A stretch of DNA of 64,000 nucleotides, taken from positions 212,062 through 276,061 of the forward strand of contig NZ_PGFZ01000007.1 of the NCBI RefSeq assembly GCF_002923755.1, given 5' to 3'. Source of the stretch: Methylovulum psychrotolerans. GTDB taxonomy: Bacteria > Pseudomonadota > Gammaproteobacteria > Methylococcales > Methylomonadaceae. A program made the translations under genes and the position numbers. The notes beneath the pieces are model-generated. The model did not search any database, was not told the origin of the DNA, and saw nothing but the letters and a program-made list of their open reading frames with translations. The first letter of the stretch is position 1. The number at the start of each line of letters is the position of its first letter. Shown piece after piece: positions 56,356 through 64,000 of this stretch.

Positions 56356-56431
56356 GGGAGGTTGGGTGTCCTGGGGGAAGCTAAGGGCGGTTCGCCGCTA
56401 TCATATCAACGGCAGGTGTCTAAAACGCTAT

Positions 56432-56665
56432 TCATGCCCATTCATCGCGAATAGTTTGTTGAAACTCTAAGGGATCTTGCGTTAAGGCCAGCTTTCCGGC
56501 ATGGCGGTTTATGGAATGGGGGGCAGCGAGCCGGGCATTTTCTTCCGTGGCTTCATCCACCAGCACAATGACTTTAACGGACTTGCCTTCTTGCCAATGT
56601 TGGTAAGCCATGGGAAGCTGGATTAGGCCGTTATGTAAATGGGTTTCAAATTCTATGGCTTGCAT
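56432..56665 (-). CDS. Small hypothetical protein, antitoxin-like
   Basis: 77 residues (MQAIEFETHLHNGLIQLPMAYQHWQEGKSVKVIVLV...) with a beta-rich, AbrB/DUF2281-like N-terminus and charged C-terminal helix (LALTQDPLEFQQTIRDEWA). AAGGA lies upstream of the ATG. No partner toxin is present, so the antitoxin label is only a resemblance. It sits between the permease and binding-protein genes, in the same direction. Confidence 0.65.
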   Translation of the reverse strand: MQAIEFETHLHNGLIQLPMAYQHWQEGKSVKVIVLVDEATEENARLAAPHSINRHAGKLALTQDPLEFQQTIRDEWA

Positions 56666-56702
56666 AATTTTTCCTTCAAAATCTACATTAAATATCTGGG
56701 CA

Positions 56703-58832
56703 TCAATTGCCCCGCAGCTTGCGCCGATAAGCCCTGGCCGCAGGTAAGGCCAGCAACACCAGTCCTGCCGCCAGCACCCCTAAAGGCCAGAAAATAGGGC
56801 GGTTCCATTGCGCCCGTTTTTGTGCCCGCTCTTGGGCATCAATGCGCGTGTATTTAAGCTGGTTATTCGCCATTAAATTGGGTTTCAGGTTTTTAAACCA
56901 GCTATGGTATAGCCCGAAGCTTTTCGGGTGGAGGCCGAACAGCCAGGGGGCATCATGGCGCACTTGCACTTCCAGTTGCTGGATCAGTTGGTAACGTTCT
57001 TCACTGTTGTCCATATTGCGCATTTTCTCAAACAGGCGGTCGAAGTTGTCGTTTTGATAATTGCTGGCATTTTCGCCGCCGAATTTTACCTTGGCATTGG
57101 CGCTGTAGAACAGGAACAAAAAATTCTCCGGGTCAGGATAGTCGGCATTCCAACCCCAGACAAAAATTTGCGCATTGCCGGTGCGGACTTTTTCTTGAAA
57201 ACGGTTGTAATCCGTGACCCGGAGGACTAAATCGATACCCAGCTTGGCAAATTGTTTCCGATACCAGTTCAGCAGCGGGCGGTCATCGACCCCAGCCGCC
57301 ATAGTATCAAAATATAAAATCAACGCCCGGCCAGTTTTCGGATCGACACCGTGGGCATAACCCGCCTCCGTCATTAATTGCTGGGCGACGGCGAGGGGTT
57401 TGCGGCGCGGCTTGCCGTCGCGCCATTCGTAAACGTTAGGGTTAATGCCTTGCTCGCCCTCGGCAAAACCAAAAATGCCCGGAGGAACGGCCCCTTGCGC
57501 CGGTACGCCCCGGCCATTGCGGAAAATCGAGATCATTTCTTCATAATCCACGGCAATGGCGATGGCTTGACGTAACTTGCGGGCATTTTCGCTGCTCCCG
57601 CCTATGGTCGCGTCCAGCATATTAAAGCCCATATAATAGGTCGACGTTTCGACGCTGGTCTGCAACTGCATCCCTTTAGCTTGCATGGCCGGCGTTAACG
57701 CCGCTTCGCCGCCGCCAGTAAATTGCACGGCTTGGTCGAAGTTATCCGAAGCAATGCCCGATAAATCAAAATAGCCTTGCTGGAACTTACTCCAATAGGG
57801 GATGGTTTCCTTTTCCAGCATAAACACCGCCTTGTCGATAAACGGCAAAGGTTTGCCTGCATCGTTTAACAGGCCTTTGGCCTTGTCGTCTGGTTCGCCC
57901 TCAGTCGGGTAGGTTTCGGGATGGAAGTTAGGGTTCTTCTGCAACACCATGCGCCGGTTCGGATTGTTTTCCGCCAGATAATAGGCTCCCGTACCGATAG
58001 GGAACCAATCTAAGGTGATGTTTTTATCTTTTAAGCCCGCTTGCCCATAAAACACATCGGCCTCCCAAGGCATCGGCGCGAAAAACAGCATCGCCAACCA
58101 ATAACTGAACTGCGGATATTTGCCCTTAATACGGATACGGTATTGCGTCGGGCTGGTGGCCTGTACGCCCGCCATTGCTATATCTTTAATGGCAGTTTTG
58201 GGCTTGTCGGCGACTTGCTGGGCAAAGTCGGCAAAACCGACAATATAATTCTTCATAATCTCGGCAATCGGCGACTGGTTTTTCGGGTGCGCCAAGCGTT
58301 TGATCTGGTAAACATAATCTTCGGCCAGCAACGCCCGCGTTCCCGTTTGCGGCAAATCGGCCAAAGTTTTTAGCGGCGCAATCTCATCAGGGCTTAGCTG
58401 ATGGTACAGATAAGTGCCGTCGGCCTTTTTCGCCAGGGCAGGGTGGGGCTGGTAACGCACCCCGTCTTGCAGGGTGATGACATAATCGGTAAAGGCAATG
58501 TCCTGCTCGGCAGCTGTGGGCGGCAAGGGTTGGCCTTGGGCGTTGATATAGTCTATTTGCGGTAAGCTCTTGGCGGTCAGCGGCGTTAGCTGATAAGGCC
58601 GTTTTAAATAATGGTATTGCAGGGGTGGCTCATAAATCTGCGCGATAAACGTGTATTCGTTAGACGCGTACGACATTGCCGGATCCAGATGCTTCGGGCG
58701 TTCCGAGAAGGATTGATATAAAATGTTCTGCTGATCGTCAGCATCACTATAAGGATTATTCAATTGTGAGGGCTGGCAAGCCGCCAAGACAAGGGCGGCG
58801 GTCAGCAAAACGGCACAGCTTGATATTTTCAT
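56703..58832 (-). CDS. ABC transporter substrate-binding lipoprotein with C-terminal membrane helix
   Basis: 709 residues from ATG 58832; a GTG lies just before. Lipobox LAAC (VLAACQPSQ). SBP_bac_5-type oligopeptide-binding protein: YQSFSERPKHLDPAMSY, IYEPPLQYHYLKRPYQLTP, TYYMGFNMLDATIGGSSENARKLRQAIAIAVDYEEMI, and the C-terminal lobe. The extreme C-terminus has a transmembrane helix (PIFWPLGVLAAGLVLLALPAARAYRRKLRGN), rare in this family, so it may be held at the membrane at both ends. Together with the permease it suggests peptide uptake. Confidence 0.88.
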   Translation of the reverse strand: MKISSCAVLLTAALVLAACQPSQLNNPYSDADDQQNILYQSFSERPKHLDPAMSYASNEYTFIAQIYEPPLQYHYLKRPYQLTPLTAKSLPQIDYINAQGQPLPPTAAEQDIAFTDYVITLQDGVRYQPHPALAKKADGTYLYHQLSPDEIAPLKTLADLPQTGTRALLAEDYVYQIKRLAHPKNQSPIAEIMKNYIVGFADFAQQVADKPKTAIKDIAMAGVQATSPTQYRIRIKGKYPQFSYWLAMLFFAPMPWEADVFYGQAGLKDKNITLDWFPIGTGAYYLAENNPNRRMVLQKNPNFHPETYPTEGEPDDKAKGLLNDAGKPLPFIDKAVFMLEKETIPYWSKFQQGYFDLSGIASDNFDQAVQFTGGGEAALTPAMQAKGMQLQTSVETSTYYMGFNMLDATIGGSSENARKLRQAIAIAVDYEEMISIFRNGRGVPAQGAVPPGIFGFAEGEQGINPNVYEWRDGKPRRKPLAVAQQLMTEAGYAHGVDPKTGRALILYFDTMAAGVDDRPLLNWYRKQFAKLGIDLVLRVTDYNRFQEKVRTGNAQIFVWGWNADYPDPENFLFLFYSANAKVKFGGENASNYQNDNFDRLFEKMRNMDNSEERYQLIQQLEVQVRHDAPWLFGLHPKSFGLYHSWFKNLKPNLMANNQLKYTRIDAQERAQKRAQWNRPIFWPLGVLAAGLVLLALPAARAYRRKLRGN

Positions 58833-59041
58833 CACGGTTCGGTAGGTCTAAAGCCTCCCCAAGCGGGGATTGATTAACATTGACAACGATAGCTTGGCAT
58901 CGTTATCCTTCGCAATTGATTTTCCGCTTAAGGGCCGCCTGCTACAAGTGGTGGCTAAAAAGCAGTTACACAAGCCTCTTTATATAGCGGCTGTGCCAAT
59001 AGAACAAACTTATTTTAACAATAAAAAGACGAGGCGATGAT

Positions 59042-59824
59042 ATGGGATTCATGCAAGGTAAACGAGTGTTGATAGTAGGCTTGGCGAGCAATCGCTCAAT
59101 TGCCTGGGGGATTGCCAAAGCCATGCACCGCGAAGGTGCCGAACTGGCGTTTACCTTTCAAAATGAAAAATTAGAAAGCCGGGTGCAGGAAATGGCCACC
59201 GAATGCGAATCGTCCATCGTGCTGGAATGCGATGTCAGCTATGACGAGCATATCGACAACGTTTTTAAAGCCCTGGGCGAACATTGGGATGGCCTGGACT
59301 GCATCGTCCACTCGGTCGCTTACGCTCCGCGTGACGCACTGGACGGCGATTATGTCAACGCCACCACCCGCGACAACTTCCGCGTCGCCCACGACATCAG
59401 CTCGTACAGCTTCACCGCTTTGGCGAAAGCCGGACGAGCCATGATGGCTGGCCGCAACGGCTCGTTAATGACGTTGACCTATCTGGGCGCAGAACGTGCC
59501 ATCCCTAACTATAACGTCATGGGGGTCGCCAAAGCCAGCTTAGAAGCCAACGTCCGTTACATGGCGATGGCCTTAGGTCCCGAAGGCACCCGCGTCAACG
59601 CCATTTCCGCCGGCCCTATCAGAACCTTAGCCGCTTCCGGTATCAACAACTTTAAAGCCATGCTCAGCAAAGCCGCCGACACCGCGCCGTTAAAACGCAA
59701 CGTCAGCATCGAAGAAGTCGGCAACGTCGCCGCCTTTATGTGTTCTGATTTGGCCTCCGGCGTTACTGGCGAAATCACTTATGTGGACTGCGGCTACAAT
59801 ATCGCAGGCTTAGCGGCATCGTAA
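59042..59824 (+). CDS. fabI: Enoyl-[acyl-carrier-protein] reductase FabI
   Basis: 260-residue NADH-dependent reductase that finishes each elongation cycle of fatty acid synthesis. Nucleotide-binding [28 protein letters not shown], catalytic Tyr/Lys pattern in [23 protein letters not shown], and the ending [10 protein letters not shown]. Normal length. Start ATG 59042 with GACGAGG upstream. Confidence 0.97.
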   Translation: MGFMQGKRVLIVGLASNRSIAWGIAKAMHREGAELAFTFQNEKLESRVQEMATECESSIVLECDVSYDEHIDNVFKALGEHWDGLDCIVHSVAYAPRDALDGDYVNATTRDNFRVAHDISSYSFTALAKAGRAMMAGRNGSLMTLTYLGAERAIPNYNVMGVAKASLEANVRYMAMALGPEGTRVNAISAGPIRTLAASGINNFKAMLSKAADTAPLKRNVSIEEVGNVAAFMCSDLASGVTGEITYVDCGYNIAGLAAS

Positions 59825-59881
59825 AAACGCCGTGAATTAAAAAAAGATTGAAAACAGGCTATGCAGACGCAAAAAATTGTG

Positions 59882-59887
59882 TATAAT
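59882..59887 (+). promoter_or_regulatory. -10 element of the tRNA-Thr promoter
   Basis: TATAAT 12 bp before the tRNA 5' end. A TTGAAA at 59848 is 28 bp away, too far for a standard -35, so the -35 is not settled. Confidence 0.5.
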
Positions 59888-59898
59888 AGCCGCTCTTT

Positions 59899-59974
59899 GC
59901 TGGTGTAGCTCAGTTGGTAGAGCAGCTGATTTGTAATCAGCCGGTCGCGGGTTCGAGTCCCATCTCCAGCTCCA
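59899..59974 (+). tRNA. tRNA-Thr (TGT) with two mismatched stem pairs
   Basis: 76-nt cloverleaf with encoded CCA and anticodon TGT (loop TTTGTAA). The anticodon stem GCTGA/TCAGC and D-arm are normal. However acceptor pair 6-67 is T-T (GCTGGTG/CTCCAGC), and the T-stem GCGGG/CCCAT contains a C-A mismatch (50-64). These defects lie in the 3' half, next to an accessory region, suggesting 3'-end replacement by an integrating element. It may still be functional. Confidence 0.88.
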
Positions 59975-60311
59975 AAGAATTCAAAGGCTTAGGCGGTTTC
60001 CGTCTAGGCCTTTTTTATTGCTTGTCTAAAACTTTTTCATTTTGGCCGATTTTTCCCCTGATGATTTCCGGTTTTGGACTTTTGGTTATGTCAGTTTGCT
60101 TGATTTTATCTGATATTTTTCAATGTATTTTCGCTATTATTTAGTCGGCTTGATGATGAAAATATCATTAATTTATCCAAGTTGACTACTAGGCACAGAG
60201 CTTGCCTGCCTTTACTTTTTTAGTAAGAAGTATAGACTTTTAGTGTAACTAACAATTGCCAACTTAAATTAACGGCTATTAACTCAGCTAACAACTAATC
60301 GGAGACGGGAA
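59975..60311. other. AT-rich intergenic region before the antiphage locus
   Basis: No long gene. Contains a TTACT..AGTAA hairpin near 60210-60225, a TATAGACT-like stretch near 60230 and several ACTAAC/AACT repeats near 60245-60300. It may carry the promoter for the small ORF and deaminase. Confidence 0.35.
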
Positions 60312-60485
60312 ATGATAACAAAAATTAAACCGCAACCTGAAACTCCATCGAAAATTAACGTGGATTGTTTGGGTAATAAAGAAAATCAGGCTTCTGTTTT
60401 ATGTTTTGCTACAATACAGAAAAACAAAAAACTTTCCGACGCTAAAAAAAGAGTTTATCAAGCATCTGCAAATTTGAATTGGTAG
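60312..60485 (+). CDS. 57-residue small ORF upstream of the deaminase, possible AvcI-like locus
   Basis: ATG 60312 has GGAGA upstream at good distance. Product: MITKIKPQPETPSKINVD..., then VLCFATIQKNKKLSDAKKRVYQASANLNW; no family recognised, charged C-terminal helix. It ends one base before the open frame of the deaminase. In described AvcD/DcdV systems the upstream inhibitor is a small RNA; this segment could be that RNA, a small protein, or both. Translation is suggested only by the ribosome site. Confidence 0.5.
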   Translation: MITKIKPQPETPSKINVDCLGNKENQASVLCFATIQKNKKLSDAKKRVYQASANLNW

Positions 60486-60537
60486 TTTGTGGCGTATCGG
60501 GATTCGTATACTAAAATTGGATACAAAGGGACTTAGT

Positions 60538-62091
60538 ATGGCTAATTCTGCTGTAAAATTAAAAACATCATCTACTCCGTCTTCTAAAAAAAGCACATCA
60601 CTTGATACAACTGAGATTATTAAAAGCAGACGTTCTCAGGAACTTGTCATTGCTCTTTGTGGTGCAGTAGGGTCTGGTATTAAAAACCTTCAAAAAAATC
60701 TCCTAGATCAATTAGATAAAAATGATTACCATGTTGAGCATATTAGGCTTAGTGACCTAATAGCGGATTACTCATCTGAAAACGAAAGTGAAAAAGAACG
60801 CATAAAAAATCTTGTCGGCTTCGCACGCTATAAAGAGTTGCAAGATTTAGGTGACAGTTTACGCAATCAATATGGAAATGGCATTGTTTCTGAATTTGCG
60901 ATAGGAAGAATAGCTTTGCTTAGGGAAAGCAATTTTGGGAGTGATCTTAATACTCCTCCTAGAGCCTTAAAGGTAACAAAAAAAGTTGCATATATTATTG
61001 ATCAGGTAAAACATCCTGATGAAATTGAGCTTCTAAGAGAAGTTTATAGAAATAATTTTTATTTAATTGGCTTGCTCAGAACTGAAAATGAACGCAGAAA
61101 AAATCTGAAAGAAAATGATAGGATGACAGAGACCGAAATCGTTTCTCTGATCGAAAGGGATAGAAAGGCAACTGAAAAATATGGACAGCAAGTTGAAGAA
61201 TCTCTCCATAAATCTGATTATTTTATTCGTAATATTGATGTTGCTGAAAAAATAAGTAAATCGGTTGATAGATTTATAAAACTGGTTCATGGCACAAATC
61301 ATATTACACCAACGAAAGATGAGACAGGCATTTATGCGGCTTATTCTGCGTCACTAAGATCAGCATGTTTATCGCGACAAGTTGGAGCAGCTATTACGGA
61401 TGATATTGGTGTTGTCATTTCAACAGGTTGTAATGATGTGCCTAAATTTGGCGGCGGATTGTATGATTCAGAAACTAGCCGAGATAATAGATGTTTTAAT
61501 CTTGATCAGGGATTATGCCACAACGATAAACATAAAAGCATTCTTAGGTCTGAAATCGAGTCAATCTTAAATGTTTATAATATAGTTAATTCAAAAGATA
61601 TTGCAGATAAAATACTTAAAAACTCGAAAGCAAAGTCTTTAATTGAATATTCTCGAGCGATACATGCTGAGATGGATGCTATTATCGCATTGGCAAGAAG
61701 TAGTAATAATACTTTAGGTAGGACTCTTTATTGTACAACTTATCCTTGCCATATTTGTGCTAGGCATATAGTTGCTTCCGGTATAAAACGTGTCGTTTAT
61801 ATTGAGCCATATGAAAAAAGCTTGGCTATTGAGCTTCACAGTGATGCAATTTATCAGCCGGAAAATAGGACGCAAGAAGAAAAAGTCCTGTTTGAAAATT
61901 TTGAAGGAGTTTCTCCAAAACGGTATGCCAAATTTTTTGGTATTAGTAAGGTAAGAAAAGACAATAATGGGCGGGCAATGCCTTACGCAATAAAAGATTC
62001 TGGTCATGTTGACCCGCAATATTTAGATAGTTATTTTGATTATGAATTAAAGATAATAGGTATTTTACGGGAGAAATTTCCAGAATCTTAA
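60538..62091 (+). CDS. AvcD/DCD-type antiphage dCTP/dCMP deaminase
   Basis: 517 residues from ATG 60538 (AAAGGG 7 bp upstream). Two-part architecture: N-terminal P-loop-like domain with GAVGSGIK (42-49, no Ser/Thr after Lys) and a C-terminal cytidine deaminase with H376-A-E378 (HAEMDAIIALAR) and C404-H-I-C407 (YPCHICARHIVAS). Such enzymes deplete dCTP/dCMP during phage infection. The gene is AT-rich. Enzyme family sure; antiphage role inferred from the architecture. Confidence 0.9.
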   Translation: MANSAVKLKTSSTPSSKKSTSLDTTEIIKSRRSQELVIALCGAVGSGIKNLQKNLLDQLDKNDYHVEHIRLSDLIADYSSENESEKERIKNLVGFARYKELQDLGDSLRNQYGNGIVSEFAIGRIALLRESNFGSDLNTPPRALKVTKKVAYIIDQVKHPDEIELLREVYRNNFYLIGLLRTENERRKNLKENDRMTETEIVSLIERDRKATEKYGQQVEESLHKSDYFIRNIDVAEKISKSVDRFIKLVHGTNHITPTKDETGIYAAYSASLRSACLSRQVGAAITDDIGVVISTGCNDVPKFGGGLYDSETSRDNRCFNLDQGLCHNDKHKSILRSEIESILNVYNIVNSKDIADKILKNSKAKSLIEYSRAIHAEMDAIIALARSSNNTLGRTLYCTTYPCHICARHIVASGIKRVVYIEPYEKSLAIELHSDAIYQPENRTQEEKVLFENFEGVSPKRYAKFFGISKVRKDNNGRAMPYAIKDSGHVDPQYLDSYFDYELKIIGILREKFPES

Positions 62092-62225
62092 TCGCGTAAA
62101 ATTTATAAAATCCTTAATGTCAAAAATAACTAATATTACGAATCTTATTGTTTCTCCAACATCATCCCCCCGTCAGTTTAACCTCCAATAATTTCCGGTC
62201 ATAGGTATCGACCACCTGTGATAAA

Positions 62226-62668
62226 TTAGTGTCTATTCACAGCCGAACAAGCGGCCTCAATCCAAACATCTGATAAATAATAGCCAGCCTGTTTTAGCGT
62301 AATCAAACTGGCGCGTGAATCGCTTATTTCGCCGTGCCACCTCAATCAACAAGCCGCCCGTGCTTTTCATCGATAATTGCCATGCACGGATAATGCTTGC
62401 GGGCTAATGCGATGACCGAGGCTTCGCCAACATCCAATTCAGCAATCAATAACGGGTCTAGTTCCGGTGCTGGAGCAAGATGCCGCTGCCAGATTGGGTT
62501 GCGTAAATCATCGGCCCCTGTCCGGCCAATTCCCGCGATTGCGACTTCTTGATACACCGCATCGGGTATCCAAAATTCTTTGAATACCAGCGGCAAAATA
62601 TCCAAACGGCCCAGTAACGACAAGGCAATCAACGGCCCGGAATTGATCACGGCCCGATCCGGCATCAT
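62226..62668 (-). pseudogene. Truncated DUF3368 PIN-domain toxin
   Basis: The first 108 codons encode a PIN toxin (DRAVINSGPLIALSLLGRLDILP, LDVGEASVIALARKHYPCMAIIDEKHG) and end at a stop right after the RLVD segment, where the family normally continues. About 25 codons farther, another frame reads SLITLKQAGYYLSDVWIEAACSAVN, the expected PIN C-terminus, to a stop at 62226. So an internal deletion with frameshift has removed part of the toxin. Its antitoxin gene, which overlaps the toxin start, is intact. Confidence 0.8.
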
Positions 62669-62913
62669 GGCGCGAACTCGTCGATCATTTCCTCGGCGCT
62701 TAAATCGACGACTGGCACACCCGCTTTACCAACGGCCATTAGAAATTCAACGCGTGACTGGTTACAGAGTTTGCCTGCTTTACCCGAAGAGATGCGCCCT
62801 TGTTCAAATAATTTCAAAGCCAAAATAAAACGGGCTTCATCAGCAAAGTTACCAGGAATACAGGCATCTAGCGGCAAACCGTCCACGGGTAATTCGAGTG
62901 CGATGGTTTTCAT
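62665..62913 (-). CDS. UPF0175 family antitoxin
   Basis: 82-residue antitoxin partner of DUF3368 PIN toxins (MKTIALELPVDGLPLDACIPGNFADEARFILALKLFEQGRISSGKAGKLCNQSRVEFLMAVGKAGVPVVDLSAEEM). It has an HTH-like ISSGKAGKLCNQSRVEFLMAV. GAGGT lies 5 bp before the ATG; its stop overlaps the toxin start. Likely a DNA-binding autorepressor. Confidence 0.9.
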   Translation of the reverse strand: MKTIALELPVDGLPLDACIPGNFADEARFILALKLFEQGRISSGKAGKLCNQSRVEFLMAVGKAGVPVVDLSAEEMIDEFAP

Positions 62914-62943
62914 ATTTGACCTCGGTGAGTGAATGGATTAACG

Positions 62944-63163
62944 CTTATAAGTAGATGTGCATATATCTTTTAACATTCGCGAATTCAACCCCACCCCACC
63001 CCACCCCAGCCCTCCCCTTCGCAGGGGAGGGAGCATCTTCCCCGTCGAACAGGCGAAAATCAGGGGAAAAAGCCCCTCCCCCTGGCAAGGGGGAGGTTGG
63101 GAGGGGGTTACAGAGATACCAATGTTAAATGTTAAAAGACATATGGCACACCCACTTATAAGT
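62944..63163. repeat. 220-bp MITE-like inverted-repeat element
   Basis: Left arm 62944-62977 (CTTATAAGT ... TTTTAACATT) and right arm 63128-63162 (AATGTTAAAAGA ... ACTTATAAG) are imperfect inverted repeats of about 34 bp. The interior is G/C-run rich and carries several hairpins, including the dispersed repeat at 63068-63110. No coding capacity. The length, long TIRs and lack of genes fit a miniature inverted-repeat element; a target duplication was not clearly identified. Confidence 0.65.
63068..63110. repeat. Dispersed 45-bp C/G-rich repeat, copy 2
   Basis: Matches 10465-10508 (AAAAAGCCCCTCC...GGAGGTTGGGAGGGGGTTA). It lies inside the MITE-like element here, while the other copy has no such flanks. 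Confidence 0.6.
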
Positions 63164-63382
63164 CATCCCTAGTCCACGATTGAATTTCAGGCGCTTGGAT
63201 AGGGTATCTAAAAAGCGTTTGAACGCTGTTTGTGGTTCAGGGGCTTTCTCATTGAGAAGGTATTTTTGGATAAGAAATCCGTAAAAATCAATTAACTCAA
63301 GTTGCAATTGCGAGGGCAATCCGGTCAGGTTGATTTGGGCCAACTGGGGTTGGCTGACTGCGGTTTTTTCATTATTCAACAT
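63125..63382 (-). CDS. DUF2281-like small protein, 3' end within the repeat element
   Basis: 85 residues; AGGTGA precedes ATG 63382. The N-terminal 65 residues (LTGLPSQLQLELIDFYGFLIQKYLLNEKAPEPQTAFKRFLDTL) resemble DUF2281 small proteins, often antitoxin-like. The last 15 or so residues (MTYKWVCHMSFNI) are encoded by the right arm of the MITE-like element, so the natural C-terminus was probably lost on insertion. Confidence 0.6.
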   Translation of the reverse strand: MLNNEKTAVSQPQLAQINLTGLPSQLQLELIDFYGFLIQKYLLNEKAPEPQTAFKRFLDTLSKRLKFNRGLGMTYKWVCHMSFNI

Positions 63383-63744
63383 AAATCACCTGATAGTCCA
63401 ATAGTTTTTCCGTGGCTTAGTTTTCATGGCACACACCTCCAAAGTTCTGGGGTGAAATTACGCCACTTGGGCAACAAAATCAACAAAATTCCCGATTTAT
63501 ACGCACCCCATAATCCGGTGCAAGCAGAAAATCCTAAGAAAAATGGTAAATAAAACAGTTGTTTTTATAGGTTAGTGGAAAATGCACTATTTTTTAGGTA
63601 CTAGTTAATATCTTTCATGGGGGCTTAAATGCTATTGTTCGAACCGTTTTTGGGAAGTCAAAAAGGGAATGGCGATGATTGCCCTGCAAAGGATAAAAAC
63701 CGCCAAGATCAATTGGCGAATTCTAGTCACCTTTAGAGGATATT
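63383..63744. other. Intergenic region, no gene seen
   Basis: About 360 bp, AT-rich. No convincing ORF, RNA or repeat was found; it should include the promoter of the gene at 63745. Confidence 0.4.
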
Positions 63745-64000
63745 ATGAGAAAAATAATATTGTATTTTTTGTTAACACTAACAAGCTTTTCCGTCATAGC
63801 AGAAGAAATTCCTAGTATTAAAGGCGTTTATGGTGTTGCTTGGCGGGTTGGGTTCATAACTTATCGGGGTCTTTTAGCTATGGAGGGCAGTAAAGGTGAA
63901 ATGTGGGTTAGCTTTTTTGATACATCCCTTAATCAAACCCGAAAAATTAAAATGAACATGCGGTTTATTAGTTCGTCATCGGGTCATATTTTAGCCGGAT
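63745..64000 (+). CDS. Secreted protein, 3' partial
   Basis: Frame open from ATG 63745 (AGAGGA 4-5 bp upstream) to the window end, 85 codons. Signal peptide MRKIILYFLLTLTSFSVIA-EEIP (cleavage near residue 19). The visible mature part (YGVAWRVGFITYRGLLAMEGSKGEMWVSFFDT) is beta-rich; not recognised. Low GC content fits the accessory region. Confidence 0.7.
   Translation, partial: MRKIILYFLLTLTSFSVIAEEIPSIKGVYGVAWRVGFITYRGLLAMEGSKGEMWVSFFDTSLNQTRKIKMNMRFISSSSGHILAG

Noticed and set aside
60501..60537. Deaminase start at the TTG near 60487
   Set aside because: ATG 60538 has a good AAAGGG ribosome site, and the extra residues show no domain.
62957..63172. 71-codon ORF in the MITE-like element and possible CRISPR
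   Set aside because: It reads Pro/Gly-rich repeat DNA; no regular repeat-spacer array exists here or elsewhere in the window.

Overview
The window looks like a chromosomal stretch of a free-living gammaproteobacterium of about 50% GC. The full Na+-NQR operon with nqrM, csrA next to a tRNA-Ser/tRNA-Arg cluster, a TIGR04073-type exosortase-associated protein, the multicopper oxidase/cupredoxin pair and the GH17 membrane protein would fit a methanotroph of the Methylococcales. That placement is an inference from gene style; no methane oxidation gene is present.

Layout. 1-6180: the end of an integrated mobile element with a tyrosine integrase (cut by the window edge), an unknown protein with an internal repeat, an HTH protein, a wing-like small protein, a 32-residue microprotein, a primase-polymerase/RecA-type helicase, an origin-like repeat region and a small HGGxSTGP protein. 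It ends against a tRNA-Asn gene. 6180-13850: core genes tRNA-Asn, tRNA-Arg, tRNA-Ser, csrA, tex, two exported proteins, a Uma2 protein and acnB. 13860-15650: a small AT-rich accessory patch with an HNH protein and a HigBA-type toxin/antitoxin locus that looks frameshifted. 15520-26250: core genes (agmatine deiminase, recN, nadK, xthA, rpmE, cupredoxin, multicopper oxidase, SRP RNA, dnaX, ybaB, recR, HIT protein). 26650-35150: nqrABCDEF, a DUF2845 protein, nqrM and sbcB. NqrM and the ApbE flavin transferase at 49.8-50.8 kb both serve maturation of the Na+-NQR. 35200-42700: mltB, ilvBNC, a GH17 membrane protein and an NTF2-like protein. Two copies of a 300-bp intergenic repeat flank the sbcB-mltB interval.

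42848-47634 is the most interesting part: seven tightly packed co-directional genes. They encode a FimV-like TPR protein, a degenerate receiver/winged-helix-like protein, a Ras-like small GTPase, two Roadblock/LC7-type proteins, an Aer-like PAS protein and a signal-less PhnD-like binding protein. The set reads as a GTPase switch coupled to redox and ligand sensing. It converges on phoR-phoB across a strong shared terminator. I do not recognise it as a described system.

47700-59830: phoR, phoB, apbE, a nucleotidyltransferase, a PepSY protein, queG, a secreted unknown protein, an ABC permease, a small protein, a peptide-binding lipoprotein and fabI. 59899-64000: a tRNA-Thr with unpaired stem positions, followed by an AT-rich accessory region. 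It holds an AvcD/DCD-type antiphage cytidine deaminase with a small upstream ORF/RNA locus, a broken PIN toxin beside its UPF0175 antitoxin, a 220-bp MITE-like inverted-repeat element, a DUF2281-like gene running into that element, and the start of a secreted protein cut by the window edge.
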